A stretch of 64,000 nucleotides of DNA from Magnolia sinica (lineage: Eukaryota > Streptophyta > Magnoliopsida > Magnoliales > Magnoliaceae): the NCBI RefSeq assembly GCF_029962835.1, contig NC_080586.1, positions 71,487,001 to 71,551,000 on the forward strand, in the 5' to 3' direction. The notes beneath the pieces were generated by a model. The model ran no database searches. It saw nothing but the letters and a program-made list of their open reading frames with translations, and was not told where the DNA came from. Below are positions 45,700 to 57,651 of this stretch, piece after piece (the stretch's first letter is position 1; every line of letters starts with the position of its first letter). The position numbers and the translations under genes were made by a program.

Positions 45700-46073
45700 T
45701 GTTGTGATTAGAGCTGGGCATGTCTGACCTGATCTGGTAGATCCAACTCGACCAGACCCGTTCCGACCCGTTCTGAACTGAACCAATGGCCTGGATCGGT
45801 GCATATCGAGTAGGGCCATTCAGATCCGACAGTTTTCGAATCGAGTTTTGATCGTGGTCAATCCAAACCAATCCGATCCGACTAGATCCACACAATGTTC
45901 ATTCAACACTATTTAATGTAATGTTGTCCACTCGAGATTGGGATATACCTCTTTTTACTTTAATATCATAAAATGATCTAGAAAAATAGATGGACAACAT
46001 GGATGAAATAAAGACATCATGATGGGGTCCACAAAGCACCATCTATTCACCATTGGCTGGTGGAAGGAGGAGT
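45700..46073. repeat. GACCCG-rich low complexity, then right half of a family-A element
   Basis: 45715-45895 is degenerate CGACCCGTTCTGAACTG-type sequence. 45900-46073 is family A ending ATTGGCTGGTGGAAGGAGG and AGTAGCCAATCC, the usual outer terminus. Confidence 0.6.
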
Positions 46074-46081
46074 AGCCAATC

Positions 46082-46579
46082 CTCGGGCTGTACACGAGTC
46101 AAGCTAGCTCGAAAAGCTCGCTCGACTCGGCTTGAAAGGCCGACTCAAGGCGAGTCAAGCTTGTTTACTAAAGCTTGAGTTGAGTTCAAGCCAAGTTTGA
46201 CTATGGTGTATTTCAACTTGACTCGACTCGACTCGACTCAAGTAATATATTTTAATAATATATATATTATATTATATTAATATTAAAAATATTTTATATA
46301 TATATATATATATATAAAAGTTTTAAAAAAAAGAAGTTAAAACTTAAAAGTTTTTACTAAAAAACCCTACCCGTCCCCATTCCCTCTTTTTCTTTCCCTT
46401 ACCCTATTGAGGTAAACTCAACTCAACTCGACTCGAACCACTAGCTTGACTCGAAAGCTTTGGCAAACAAGCTAAGCTTCAATGTTGAGCTCGAGGGCGA
46501 GCTCGAACTCGAGTATAGCATGGACGAGCCAAGCCGAGCTTGGTCCACCTCAACTCGACTCGGCTCAATGTACAACCCT
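46082..46579. mobile_element. hAT-type MITE, 498 bp, with 8-bp target duplication
   Basis: The left terminus GGGCTGTACACGAGTC and the reversed right terminus AGGGTTGTACATTGAG form imperfect terminal inverted repeats. AGCCAATC is duplicated exactly at 46074-46081 and 46580-46587. 8-bp duplications and short GGGCTGTA-like ends fit the hAT superfamily. The interior is GCTCGACTCGACTCG-rich arms around an AT-rich core (46245-46370). No coding. It is inserted in the terminal motif of a family-A element. Confidence 0.75.
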
Positions 46580-46649
46580 AGCCAATCCCTCTATTGTGCT
46601 GCTTGAGGTGCATCGAGTATCGAGCTGCATAGAAGGCACTACAAGAAAG

Positions 46650-47210
46650 AGGGTTTTTAGTGACAATTTTTTTTTTCGTTGCGAAAAGTGACTTTTAGCA
46701 ACGAAAAAAAGTTTCGTCGCTAAAAGTTTACTTTTAGTGACGAAACTGTAAATTCATAGCTAAAAATCGCTTTTAGCGACGAAAATTTTCGTCGCTAGAT
46801 GCTGTAAACAATTTTTTAAGAAAATCGAAAGGTTTACTTTTAGCTACGAAAATTTTCGTAGCTAAAAAGCATGGATGAAACTTTTAGTGATGAAAATATT
46901 CATCGCTAAAGACTGTAAACAATTTTTTAAGAAAAATTTTGATGATACTTTTTGCAACGAAATAGTTCGTTGCTAAAGGTTATAATAGCCCGTTTACTTG
47001 ACTTTTAGCTACGAACAGTTTTGTCGCTAAAGGGGTTAAACAATTTTCATACTTTTAGCTATGAAAATGTTCGTAGCTAAAAAACGTGGAAGAGACTTTT
47101 GGCTACGAAAAGTTTCGCCGCTAATGGCTGTAAACAATTTTTTAAAAAAATATAAAAGTTTACTTTTAGCTACGAAACTTTTCGTAGCTAAAAAAACGTC
47201 TCATTTATTT
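46650..47210. repeat. Subterminal repeat array of CACTA-3
   Basis: Units of TTTTAGCGACGAAAATTTTC, TTTTAGCTACGAAAATTTTC and GTCGCTAAAGGCTGTAAAC at 50-110-base spacing. Confidence 0.85.
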
Positions 47211-47219
47211 TTTTAAAAT

Positions 47220-47515
47220 ATTCCATCTTAAATTTCCTTTTAGAATATAATTCATCATATTCTTCCTGATATACATCTGTTAGAATATAATTCATCATAT
47301 TCTTCCTGATATACACCTGTTATATAATATATTTCATCATATTCACATTCACATCCATCTAAACCCAAACCACGTAAATTCATCCAGACATAAACTACAT
47401 TCATCCAAACATAAACTGCATCTATCCAAACACAAACAATCGTATGGAAAAAAAAATAAATGAAAAGAGAGAGAACATATGAGAGGTGATTTAGACAAAT
47501 GAAAAGAAAAACAAC
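47220..47515 (-). repeat. Conserved flank of CACTA-3 (reverse)
   Basis: ATATATTTCATCATATTCAC and CATCCATCTAAACCCAAACC are the reverse complement of the CACTA-1 flank at 22030-22190. AATATAATTCATCATATTCTTCCTGATATACA is duplicated in tandem at about 47231-47310. Confidence 0.75.
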
Positions 47516-50500
47516 ATTAACCTAAACCTAAACCTATAACCTACACTTATAGGTTTAGGTTTAGGTTTTAGGTTTAGATTAAGGTTAGGCTATAGGTTAT
47601 AAGTTTAGGTTATAGGTTATGGGTTATATGTTATAGGTTATAGGTTAATGTTTAGGTTATAGGTTTTGGTTTAGGTTAAGGTTATAGGTTTAGGTTTAGG
47701 TTATAGGTGATAGCTTTAGGGAATTGAGAATAGGTTAAGGTTTAGGTTTAAGAAATCAAGTTCTGATTCGGGTTCGGTATCGGGTTTAGGTTTTGGTTTT
47801 AAAGTTTAAGTTTAGGTTTAGGTTAGGGAGTTGAGATTAGGATTAGGTGTAAGTTTAGGTTTAGGGATTTGAGATTACATTTAGGTTATAGGTTTAGGTT
47901 TAGGTTATAAGTGTAGGTTATAGGTTTAGGTTTAAGTTAGATTATAGGTTAAGGTTTAGGGAATTGAGAATAGGTTAAGGTTTAGGTTTAGGAAATCCGG
48001 TTCGGGTTCGGGTTTAGGTTTGAGGTTTCAAGTTTAGGTTTAGGTTAAGGAGTTGAGATTAGGATTAGGTTTAGGTGTAGGTTTAGGGATTTGAGAATAC
48101 ATTTAGGTTTTAGGTTTAGGTTATAGGTTTAGGTTTAAGTTATAAGTGTTGGTTATAGGTTTAGGTTTAAGTTAGGTTATAGGTTATAGCTTTAGGGAAT
48201 TGAGAATAGGTTATGGTTTAGGTTTAGGAAATCGGGTTCGGGTTTAGGTTTGGTTTTTCAAGTTTAGGTTTAGGTTTAGGTTAGGGAGTTGAGATTAGGA
48301 GTAGGTGTAGGTTTAGGTTTGGAGATTTGAGAATACATTTAGGTTTTACGTTTAGGTTTAGGTTATGGTTATAGGTTTAGGTTATAGGTTATAGGTTATA
48401 GGTTATAACTTTAGGAAATTGAGAATAGGTTAAGGTTTAGTTTTAGGAAATCGGGTTCGGGTTCGGGATCGGGTTTAGGTTTGGGTTTTCAAGTTTAGGT
48501 TTAGGTTTAGGTTTAGGTTAGGGAGTTGAGATTAGGATTAGGTGTAGGTTTAGGTTTTAGGATTTGAGAATACATTTAGGTTTTAGGTTTAGGTTTAGGT
48601 TTAGGTTTTAGTTTATAGGTTTAGGTTATAGGTTTAGGTTTTAGATTATAAGTTTAGGTTATTGGGTCATAGGTTATAGGTTATAGGTTAAGATTTAGGT
48701 TATAGGTTTTGGTTTAGGTTAAGGTTATAGGTTTTGGTTTAGGTTTAGGTTTAGGTTTTAGGTTTAAGTTAATGTTATAGGTTTAGGTTATTGGTTTAGG
48801 TTAGGTTTAGGTTATAGGTTATAGGTTATAGCTTTAGGGAATTAAAAATAGGTTAACGTTTAGGTTTAAGAAATCAGGTTCGGGTTCCAGTTTAGGTTTG
48901 GGTTTTGAAGTTTATGTTTAGGCTAAGAAGTTGAGATTAGGATTAGGTGTAGGTTTAGGTTTAGGGATTTGAGAATACATTTAGGTTTTAGGTTTATGTT
49001 TATGTTTTAGGTTTAGGTTAAGGTCATAGGTTTAGGTTATAGGTTTAGGTTTAGGTTATAGGTTATAGCTTTAGGGAATTGAGAATAGGTTAAGGTTAAG
49101 GTTTAGGAAATCGGGTTCGGGTTTGGGATAGTGTTTAGGTTTGAGTTTTCAAGTTTCGGTTTATGTTTAGGTTAGGGAGTTGAGATTAGGATTAGGTGTA
49201 GGTTGAGGTTTATGGATTTGAGAATACATTTAGGTTTTAGGTTTAGGTATAGGTTTTAGGTTATAGGTTTAGGTTTAGGTTATAAGTTATAGCTTTAGGG
49301 AATTGAGAATAGGTTAAGGTTTAGGTTTTGGAAATTGGGTTTGGGTTTGGGATCGGGTTTAGGTTTGGATTTTCAAGTTTGGGTTTAGGTTTAGGTTAGG
49401 GAGTTGAGATTAGGATTAGGTGTAGGTTTAGGTTTAAGGATTTGAGAATACATTTAGATTTTAGGTTTATGTTTAGGTTATAGGTTTAGGTTTAGGTTTA
49501 GGTTAAGGTTATAGGTTTAGGTTAGGTTTATGTTTAGGTTATAGGTTATAGGTTATAGCTTTAGGGAATTGAAAATAGGTTAAGGTTTAGGTTTAGGAAA
49601 TCGGGTTCGGGTTCGGGTTCAGGATCGGGTTTAGGTTTGGGTTTTCAAGTTTAGGTATAGGTTTAGGTTAGGGAGTTGAGATTAGGATTGGGTATAGGTT
49701 TAGGTTTAGGGATTTGAGAATACGTTGAGGTTTAAGTTTAGGAAATCGGGTTCGGGTTCGGAATCGGGTTTACGTTTGGGTTTTAGGCTTATGTTTTAAG
49801 TTTAGATTATAGTTAGGTTATAAGTGTAGGTTATAGGTTTAGGTTTAGGTTAGGTTATGGGTTAAGGTTTAGGGAATTGCGTTTAGGTTATATAGGATAT
49901 AGGTTATAGGTTAAGGTTTAGGGAGTTGAGTTTATAAGTGTAGGTTATAGGTTTAGGAATAGTTTTAGGTTATAAGTATAGGTTTAGGTTGGGTTATAGG
50001 TTAATGTTTAGGGATTTGAGAATAGGTTATAGGTTTAGGTTTAAGTTATAGGTTTAGGTTTAGGTTTAGGTTTAGGTTTTACGTTTACGTATAGGCTTAG
50101 GTTATAGGTTATATGTTTAGGTTAAGGTTTAGGAATTCGGGTTCGGGTTCGGGTTTGGGTTTGGGTTTAGGTTATAGGTTTCGGTTTAGGTTATAGGTTG
50201 TAGTTTTAGGTTACAGTTTAGGTGTAGGTTATGGGTTTTGGGATTTGAGAATAGGTTTAGGTTATAAGTATAGGTTTAGGTTGGATTATAGGTTAAGGTT
50301 TAGGGATTTGAGAATACATTTAGGTTTTAGGTTTAGGTTTAGGTTATAGATTTAGGTTTAGGTTATAAGTGTAGGTTATAGGTTTAGGGAAAAGTTAGGT
50401 TTAGGTTATAGGTTTTGAGATTTGAGAATAGTTTTAGGCTATAAGTATAGGTTTAGGTTGGGTTATTGGTTAAGGTTTAGGGATTTGAGAATAGGTTATA

Positions 50501-52119
50501 GGTTTAGGTTTAAGTTATAGGTTTAGGTTTAGGTTTTAGGTTTAGGTATAGGCTTAGGTTATAGGTTATAGGTTATATGTTTAGGTTAAGGTTTAGGAAT
50601 TCGGGTTCGGGTTCGGGTTTAAGTTATAGGTTAGAGGTTTAGGTTAAGGTTTAGGTGTAGGTTATGGGTTTTGGGATTTGAGAATAGGTTTAGGTTATAA
50701 GTATAGGTTTAGGTTGGGTTATAGGTTAAGGTTTAGGGATTTGAGAATACATTTAGGTTTTAGGTTTAGGTTTAGGTTTTAGGTTTAGGTTTAGGTTTAG
50801 GTTATAGATTTAGGTTTAGGTTATAAGTGTATGTTATAGGTTTAGGGAAAGGTTAGGTTTAGGTTATAAGTTTTGGGATATGAGAATAGTTTTAGGTTAT
50901 AAGTATAGGTTTAGGTTGGGTTATGGGTTAAGGTTTAGGGATTTGAGTTTAGGTTATAGGTTTAGGTTATAGGTTATGGGTTATAGGGTTAGGTTAGGGT
51001 TTAGGTTATAGGCAATAGGTTTAGGTTTAAGTTATAGGTTTATGTTTAGGTTTAAGTTTTAGGTTTAGGTATAGGCTTAGGTTATAGGTATAGGTTATAT
51101 GTTTAGGTTAAGGTTTAGGGATTCGGGTTCGGGTTTAGCTTATAGGTTTCGGTTTAGGTTATAGGTTATAGGTTTAAGTTAAGGTTTAGGTTTAGGTTAT
51201 GGGTTTTGGGATTTGAGAATAGGTTTAGGTTATAAGTATAGGTTTAAGTTGGGTTATAGGTTAAGGTTTATGTTTAGGTTATAGGTTTTGGGATTTGAGA
51301 ATAGGTTTAGGTTGTAAGTTTAGGTTTAAGTTTAGGTTATAGGTTTAGGTTAAGGTCTAGGTTTAGGTTAATGTTATAAGTATAGGTTATAGGTTAAGGT
51401 TAAGGTATAGGTTTAGGTTATAAGTATAAGATTTGAGATTTGAGAATAGGTTTAGGTTAAGGTTGTAAGTTTAGGTTAAGGTTGTAAGTATAGGTTATAG
51501 GTTAAGGTTAATGTTAAGGTTTAGGTTTCGGCTATAAGTATAGGTTTTGGGATTTGAGAATAGGTTTAGATTAAGGTTATAAGTTTAGGTTAAGGTTATA
51601 GGTTATAGTTTATAGGTTATAGGTTTAGGTTTAGGTTATAAGTTATAAGTATATGTTTATGTTTAGGTTAAGGTCTAGGTTTAGGTCATAGGTATAGGTT
51701 TTGGAATTTGAGAATAGGTTTAGGTTTATGAAAACGGGTTCGGGTTCGGGATCTTGTTTAGGTTTGGGTTTTCAAGTTTAGGTTATAGGCTATAGGTTTA
51801 GGTCTAGGTTTATATTATAAGTATAGGTTTTGGGATTTGAGAATAGATTTAGGTTAAGGTTATAAGTATAGGTTATAGGTTAAGGTTATAGTTTAGGTTA
51901 AGGTTATAAGTATAGGTTATAGGTTAAAGTTATAGTTTAGGTTAAGGTTATAAGTATAGGTTATAGGTTATAGGTTTAGGTTTAGGTTTATGTTTATGTT
52001 AAGGTTTAGGTTATAAGTTTTGGTTTAGGGTTAGGTTGAGGTTATAGGTTATAGCTTTAGGGAATTGAGAATAGGTTTAGGTTATAGGTTTAGGGTGTGG
52101 TTTAGGTTAAGGGTGTGGT
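47516..52119. repeat. Degenerate telomere-like minisatellite array 2
   Basis: About 4.6 kb, mainly TTTAGGTTATAGG orientation, with a short AACCTAAACC stretch (47516-47548) before the strand switch, mirroring array 1. Higher-order motifs (GAGATTAGGATTAGGTGTAGG, GGAAATCGGGTTCGGGTTCG, GGGATTTGAGAATAC) recur at about 220-430 bases to 50 kb. The right part is dominated by TTGGGATTTGAGAATAGG and AAGTATAGG units. Non-coding. Confidence 0.9.
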
Positions 52120-52625
52120 CCCTGCAAATATAGATATAAACACGGCCTGCTCCAATTGGCCATGTCCCTCCAATGCTGTCCATAGGAAATTGATAGCTTC
52201 ATCATGGTCATAACAGCAGTTTCCACCTTTGAGGGACCCCCGCTCATCCAAATAGCTCCGACGCACATCCGGGTCTGCTCCATTAATTTCAAGCAAATAC
52301 ATAAACACGGCCTGTCCAAATGGCCAGGCCAATCCAATGCTGTCCATAGGAAATGGACAGCTTCATCATGGTCATAACAGTGGTTCCCACCTTCCAGGGA
52401 CCACCGCTCATCTGGATAGCTCCGACGCACATCCGGGTCTGCTCCATTAATTTTGAGCAAATATATAAACACGGCCTGTCCAAATGGCCAGGCTACTCCA
52501 ATGTTGTCCATAGGAAATAGACAGCTTCATCATGGTCATAACAGCGGTTCCCACCTTTCAGGGACCCCCGGTCATCCGGATAGCTTCGACACACATCCAG
52601 GTCTGCTCCATCAATTCCAAGCTAA
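52120..52625 (-). repeat. 163-bp tandem repeat of CACTA-3 (three units, reverse)
   Basis: Unit boundaries at TCCATTAATTTCAAGC (52281), TCCATTAATTTTGAGC (52444) and TCCATCAATTCCAAGC (52608) give 163-164-base spacing. The junction to the array, GGGTGTGGTCCCTGCAAATA, is the same as in CACTA-2. Confidence 0.88.
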
Positions 52626-52639
52626 TACAATTAAATCTT

Positions 52640-53335
52640 AAAGATAAGAAACTGTAATATGAATAATTTATGATAAGAAAATGATATATGAATAACTTAT
52701 CCTACAAATATTTTGCTACAAGAAATACATTCTTCATATCAACAATAGCCTAATAAAAAAATAATGTAAATTCAAATTTAGATGCAAGGCAAATCCATAT
52801 TAGTCAAATTAAAGAATCAATTTCGAACTACGTCACAAGTCGGCATTAGAAAACATATCTCATGTCAAATGCAAATGCTAAGTTAGTTATTAAGCATTCA
52901 ATATTTGTACATCCAATGCATGCATGACTCGAAATTTTTCCCTTCAAATAAACATCATGGTTGGCCCTAGGATTCAACGGTGAGAATTGTTTCTCAACTA
53001 TTTCTCGTGATATGGTCTACTTAAGCTGGCCGTGGATTTCCTGCGAACGGCTTTGGCAGGAAGTTCTCGCGCAAGGATGTTAGGTGGGGCCACCACCATG
53101 TTTGTGGGAAATATACTTCGTTCACCTGTTTAAAGAGCTCATTTTTGTACAATTGGCCAAAAATGAGATGATCCAAAACTCAAGTGGGCCACACGACTGG
53201 AAATAGTAGGGATTCAGTGAGAACCGTTGAAACATTCCTATGGCCATGCAATTTCAGGCTAAATTTTTTGTATTTTCACTTTATCCCTGTGGTAATGACC
53301 TCGTAAATAGTTTGGATGACATATAAACATCAAGG
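52640..53335. other. AT-rich sequence, then a family-A fragment
   Basis: 52640-52930 is AT-rich without recognised content. 52930-53335 is a diverged family-A copy (GTGGGGCCACCACCATG, AAGTGGGCCACACGACTGG). Confidence 0.5.
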
Positions 53336-53337
53336 TC

Positions 53338-53432
53338 ATAAGTTGTTGTTGTTGTTGTTGTCGTTTTTGCTGTGGCATTTTATGTGGTTGTTTTCATTGT
53401 TGTTGTTGCTGGTGTTGTTGTTGTTGTTGTGG
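53338..53432. repeat. (TTG)n-rich microsatellite
   Basis: Interrupted GTTGTTGTT runs. The Leu-rich ORF 53316-53576 is mostly a translation of it. Confidence 0.85.
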
Positions 53433-53702
53433 GAAGAATCATGCCTCTTTTTTGAAGATTGTCGAGGGTTAGAATCCTCTTCCTACTTGCTAGCCACAAG
53501 AATGGAAAGAAATTTTCATGGTGGACGAGTATGTATTTGTTGTTGGGGGGAGATTAAAGCTGCCATGTTTAGATAAACATAATTCAAAATCTAACCATGT
53601 AGAATCAAAGCAATTAACCATGTAGAAGCATATGTTGATAACAACTCATTTATAGAGCTAGATCATATATGATTCAAATTGTTGGAAGCAACTGGCCTAG
53701 TT

Positions 53703-54212
53703 TTATAAAAACATATCGGCATTTCTTTTTGGGTGTTCCCCATCTACAGTTAGACATGTGCATTTTTTTGGCACCACATTCCAATGGCTAAGGTCCCTAT
53801 GAATCATATTGCAATACTTTTGGGTGCACTCTAATAAATTTCCATGATTTTGGGATTTGTTGCAAGGAAATGTAAGGAAGGAAGAGAAAATAGGCCTCAA
53901 TGAAACTCTCTTTCCCAAATAAAGGTTTAGCCAGTGGTAGTCAATGAAGTATGGTTTCCTTGAATTTTCCTTTTCAAGAACTTTCGGTTGTGGTTGGTGT
54001 TTGGAACAAAATTTCATAGAAAGATATTCCATGGAGCCACAAAAGTATAATGACTTGTCGTTTGCCACGTTGTGGGCCACTTCGTACAGCCCTATATAAT
54101 GATGTTGGCAAAAGTATAATGCTGATTTTCTGAGTCTTTCATGGATAGAGAATGCACCAAAAGCCTCCACAGCCTTTTGTGGATAGGAAGTAATGGTGAT
54201 AATGATGTTCAC
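53703..54212 (-). CDS. Unassigned 169-codon ORF, probably a remnant
   Basis: Longest open frame in this part of the window. It contains YCNMIHRDLSHWNVV, which superficially resembles protein-kinase catalytic loop H-R-D-L-x-x-x-N, but DFG, the glycine loop and the Lys-Glu pair are not seen and the flanking residues do not fit a kinase. No signal peptide or membrane segment is seen. It could be a chance ORF or a fragment of a captured gene. Confidence 0.15.
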   Translation of the reverse strand: MNIIITITSYPQKAVEAFGAFSIHERLRKSALYFCQHHYIGLYEVAHNVANDKSLYFCGSMEYLSMKFCSKHQPQPKVLEKENSRKPYFIDYHWLNLYLGKRVSLRPIFSSFLTFPCNKSQNHGNLLECTQKYCNMIHRDLSHWNVVPKKCTCLTVDGEHPKRNADMFL

Positions 54213-54229
54213 GGCCCTATATAAGGTTT

Positions 54230-54900
54230 CAACTCTTGAGCTTCAAATCTGCTTCTTTGAGCTGAAAAAATAGGTGGATGTTGTGGATGTTAGATACATC
54301 ACCTTAGCCCAAAATTGCCCAAGACATTAACACACTACCTTTGAGTATGGTGTTGGCAACACCACCTAATTCACTTACTATCTCAACCTTCCAAAAGTGG
54401 ACATGGTTTAGCTAGTGACCCCAATTCCATCATGATGAATCTAATTTATATCCACACTATCCATCCATTTTTCCAGCAAGTTTATAGCATGAGCCAAAAG
54501 ACCCCAATTCCATCATGATGTATCTGATTTATATCCACAATGTCCATCCAAAATTTTCCAACTAAGTCTATAGCATGAGCCAAAAGACCCCAATTTCATC
54601 ATGATGTATCTAATTTATATCCACAATGTCCATCCATTTTTCCAGCTCGGTTCATAGCATCAGCCAAAAGATGAGTCAAATCCAAATCTTAACTGACAAA
54701 TTGAATCCAAGGTCATATTTCAATGATCCAAGCTGTTCATATAACGGACCTGTTTGTAGTTGTGGGATTTTTATTTTTTTTATTTTAAAATCATTTACAA
54801 TGGGATTTTTAACTTGTTAATCATTTGAATAATTTTGTTTTGGTTATGGACTCCAACAATTTGAATCATATATGATACCACTTTTATAAAAACATAAATG
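54230..54900. repeat. Family-A derived 83-86-bp tandem repeat and spacer
   Basis: ACCCCAATTCCATCATGATG / TTTATATCCACA / TAGCATGAGCCAAAAG units start at 54418, 54501 and 54587. The rest is AT-rich without genes. Confidence 0.75.
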
Positions 54901-55445
54901 GACAATCCACCCTAAAATCCCACGCCACAAGAATCAGTGAAAATGACAATATTCACTTTCTAGAAACATTTCCAGGACCCACGGAGAAGTTTGCTTATCA
55001 TCCAAACCATTCATATTATCACAAAGACATGAATAAAGGAAAACACGCATATCAGCTTGATCCAAGACTTCTACAGGAAGTTTTTCAACAGTAGAGGATC
55101 ATTTCACACTGTTACCTGTGGTGTGGTCCACTTGAGCTTTGAATATGCTTCATTTTTGGGCTTAAGCCATAAAATTATCTTGTAAAATGGATGGACAGGG
55201 ATGATAAAATACATAAATCAAGGTGGACCCCACAGAGATTACTCAGTACACAATCCGATTCCCATCCAAAACTCCTGTGGCCCGCAGGAAGTTCTCATTT
55301 GTGGGGATTCAATCTCCACTGTTTCCTATAGTGCAATGGGCTTCATTTTCAGGGCCAATACCTAAAATGGGCTGGCAAAACAAAGATGGCATGGATATAC
55401 AACACATACATCAAGGTGGGCTGCATGAAAAAGTGGAGATAGAAA
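54900..55445. repeat. Two abutting family-A repeat copies
   Basis: Marked by GTGGTGTGGTCCACTTGAGC (near 55118) and by ACACATACATCAAGGTGGGC near 55400. TACTCAGTACACAATCCGATT at 55234-55255 is a terminus motif that also occurs at 59845-59872. Confidence 0.6.
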
Positions 55446-55549
55446 TGCCCACATAAATCCCCAAATCCCTAAATCCCCAAATCCCTAAATCCCCAAATCC
55501 CCAAATCCCCAAATCCCTAAATCCCCAAATCGTTTCAATCGGTGTTGAG

Positions 55550-55616
<67 letters not shown>

Positions 55617-55856
55617 CCTGTTTGAGTTGGAGCCCCGATCACGGTCCACCAAGAGAGACATAGAGAGAGAGGATGTGTGAGAGAGAGAACACTAAGAGAG
55701 ATAGAGAGAGACAGAGGGAGGGACTGAGAGAGAGAGAGAGGGTGCGCGAGAGTGAGAGACTGAGAGAGGTTGAGAGAGAGAGAGAGGCTACGAGAGAGAC
55801 TGAGAGGACAAGGCGGAGAGATCAGAGAGAGATAGAGAGCGAAAGGAGGGGGAGGG

Positions 55857-55901
<45 letters not shown>

Positions 55902-56018
55902 CTGCGAGAGAGACTGAGAGGACAGGGTGGAGAGATCAGAGAAAGATAGAGAGCGAGAGGAGGGGGAGGGTGTGAGACACACACACACACACAGAGAGAG
56001 AGAGAGTGTGTGTGTGTG
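55446..56018. repeat. CCCCAAAT repeats and (GA)n/(CA)n microsatellites
   Basis: AATCCCCAAATCCCTAAATC tandem units (55455-55530), GA runs (55553-55613, 55655-55975) and CA/GT runs (55977-56018). The Leu-Ser and Arg-Glu ORFs here are artefacts of these repeats. Confidence 0.85.
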
Positions 56019-56079
56019 TGTGTTCTCAGCTCTCTCACGGGCGCGGGCGCGGCTTATTACCAGGTTGAGTAGCGAGTTG

Positions 56080-57100
56080 GCTACTGAAGTGACGTCACCA
56101 CATAACACTATGATGTATGTGTTGTATCCACATTGTCCATCCATTTTGAGATATTATTTTAGGGCATGAGGCAGAGAATGACGCAGATGAGAAGATGTAG
56201 TGGACCTCACCACATAACACATTGGGGAAAGTGATTCCCACCGTTGAAACTATCCTAAGGATGACCATAATTTTTTTTTTGAAATCCAACCTATTCAAAA
56301 GTTAAAAAAGACATGAAATAAGGTAAAACACAAATATAAACTTGATCTAAAACTTTCATGGCCTTTAGAAGTTTTTAATGGTGGGTGTCACTGTCCCCAC
56401 CGTTTTTTGTGTTGGGTCCACTGGAGCTTTGGATTTATCTTTCGATATTGTCCTAAAATGATCTCTCCAAGTAGATGGAAGGTGTGGATTTACAACATAC
56501 ATCATAGTGGGGCCCAAAAATGATAGGTATATAAATATTAGGTGGACCACACCACATGAAAACCTTAACCTTGGATATCCATCATTAATATTTCATAGAT
56601 ACTTTCAAAATCTTATTCATTTAATGGCCCATAGTCTTATCAAAGACGAACGGATTCCGTTAGGTATCTGTGAGTTCTGACTGTGATTGTGGGGCCCACG
56701 TTGATGTATGTATATGTTGTCTATACGTTTTGCCAGCTTATTTTAAGTGTATGAGCTTAAAAATAAAGTAGATTCAAATCTCAAGTAGACCATACCATAT
56801 GAAACTCTCACTATTAAAAACTTTCTAAGGTTCACTGAAATGTTCATTTGCCACTTAACATATTGATAAGGTTATACGAGATAAAGGAAAAATAAAAATA
56901 AAAATCAGCTTAATGCAAAACTTTCGTGGTCTACAAGAAATAATTTTTAATGGTCAATCATCATTGTTCATGTGATGCAGTTCACTTCACAATTTTGGAT
57001 CTATTTCATTTATGGACCCATAACTTAATATAAGCTGGCAAAATAGATTAACAGGCTTCAACATACAACAGATGCATCAAGATGGCCCCAAGTCATGGCT
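56080..57100. repeat. Family-A foldback copies
   Basis: 56083-56520 is a complete copy, with outer motif GGCTACTGAAGTGACGTCAC, ATGATGTATGTGTTGTATCC on the left and AACATACATCATAGTGGGGC on the right. 56690-57090 is a second, diverged copy ending GATGCATCAAGATGGCCCC. Non-coding. Confidence 0.7.
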
Positions 57101-57496
57101 TAATGGAAGTACGTGTTACATAGACCTGATCAAATCGGCTACCATCAAGACATGCTGTTTGCAGCCAGTAAAACACCCCAACTTTGTAAGGCCCACAAAG
57201 CATGTGCTATCCACTCCGATCATCAGGCCCTCATGTTCACCACCCCCAAAAACTAGTATGATCCAAAATTCAGGTCCCGATAAGGCCCACCTGATGAACA
57301 ACTTGGATGTGGTGTTCTTGATGGACACTGGTGTAGCACAAAAACATGGTGGACCATGGAGCTTTGATGTACGATGGGAATTGTTAAGGATTCAGAAACT
57401 GGTTCTGTCGGTCATGCATGACAACTACGAATGATTCCATTTTCATTCAGGGATTCATTTTCTGCTATACCTCATTGTTGAGTCTCTCTCCTGCAG

Positions 57497-57651
57497 GGGT
57501 TGGGTACAAGTACAACTAACAATTTGATGTGTCTGGAACTTCTACAGGGAGTTACAAAACAGATTGGCGGGACGATGCATGAACTAGCTGCAAAAGTTGA
57601 CGAGTATGCTCGTGGAATGATCAGTGGGTCTGGTTCAACCCTGTTTGAGGA
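57497..57651 (+). pseudogene. Orphan exon of an unidentified gene, cut by a family-B repeat
   Basis: After the acceptor CTCTCTCCTGCAG, an open frame reads [40 protein letters not shown] and [12 protein letters not shown], with natural amphipathic-helix spacing. The sequence then enters family-B repeat at GAGCTCATGGGAAC without a donor site. I do not recognise the protein. The good acceptor and coding character suggest a real exon, either of a disrupted gene or a captured fragment. Confidence 0.4.

Larger units (their letters stand above)
46637..52640. mobile_element. CACTA-3, one-ended reverse-oriented CACTA relic
   Basis: The terminus CACTACAAGAAAGAGGG (46637) is followed by a subterminal array, the conserved flank reversed, the telomere-like array reversed and the 163-bp repeat reversed. 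The order is the mirror of the right half of CACTA-2. Similarity to the CACTA-1 sequence upstream of the 163-bp repeat continues to about 52640 (TTAATTGTATTAGCTTGG-like) and then stops. No partner terminus was found by 64000. Confidence 0.8.

Noticed and set aside
53703..54212. Protein kinase gene on the minus strand
   Set aside because: Only an HRDL-like tetrapeptide fits. Other kinase motifs are missing, so it is kept as an unassigned ORF.
55535..56169. Ser-Leu and Arg-Glu ORFs up to 167 codons
   Set aside because: They are translations of GA/CT and CA/GT microsatellites without other coding character.
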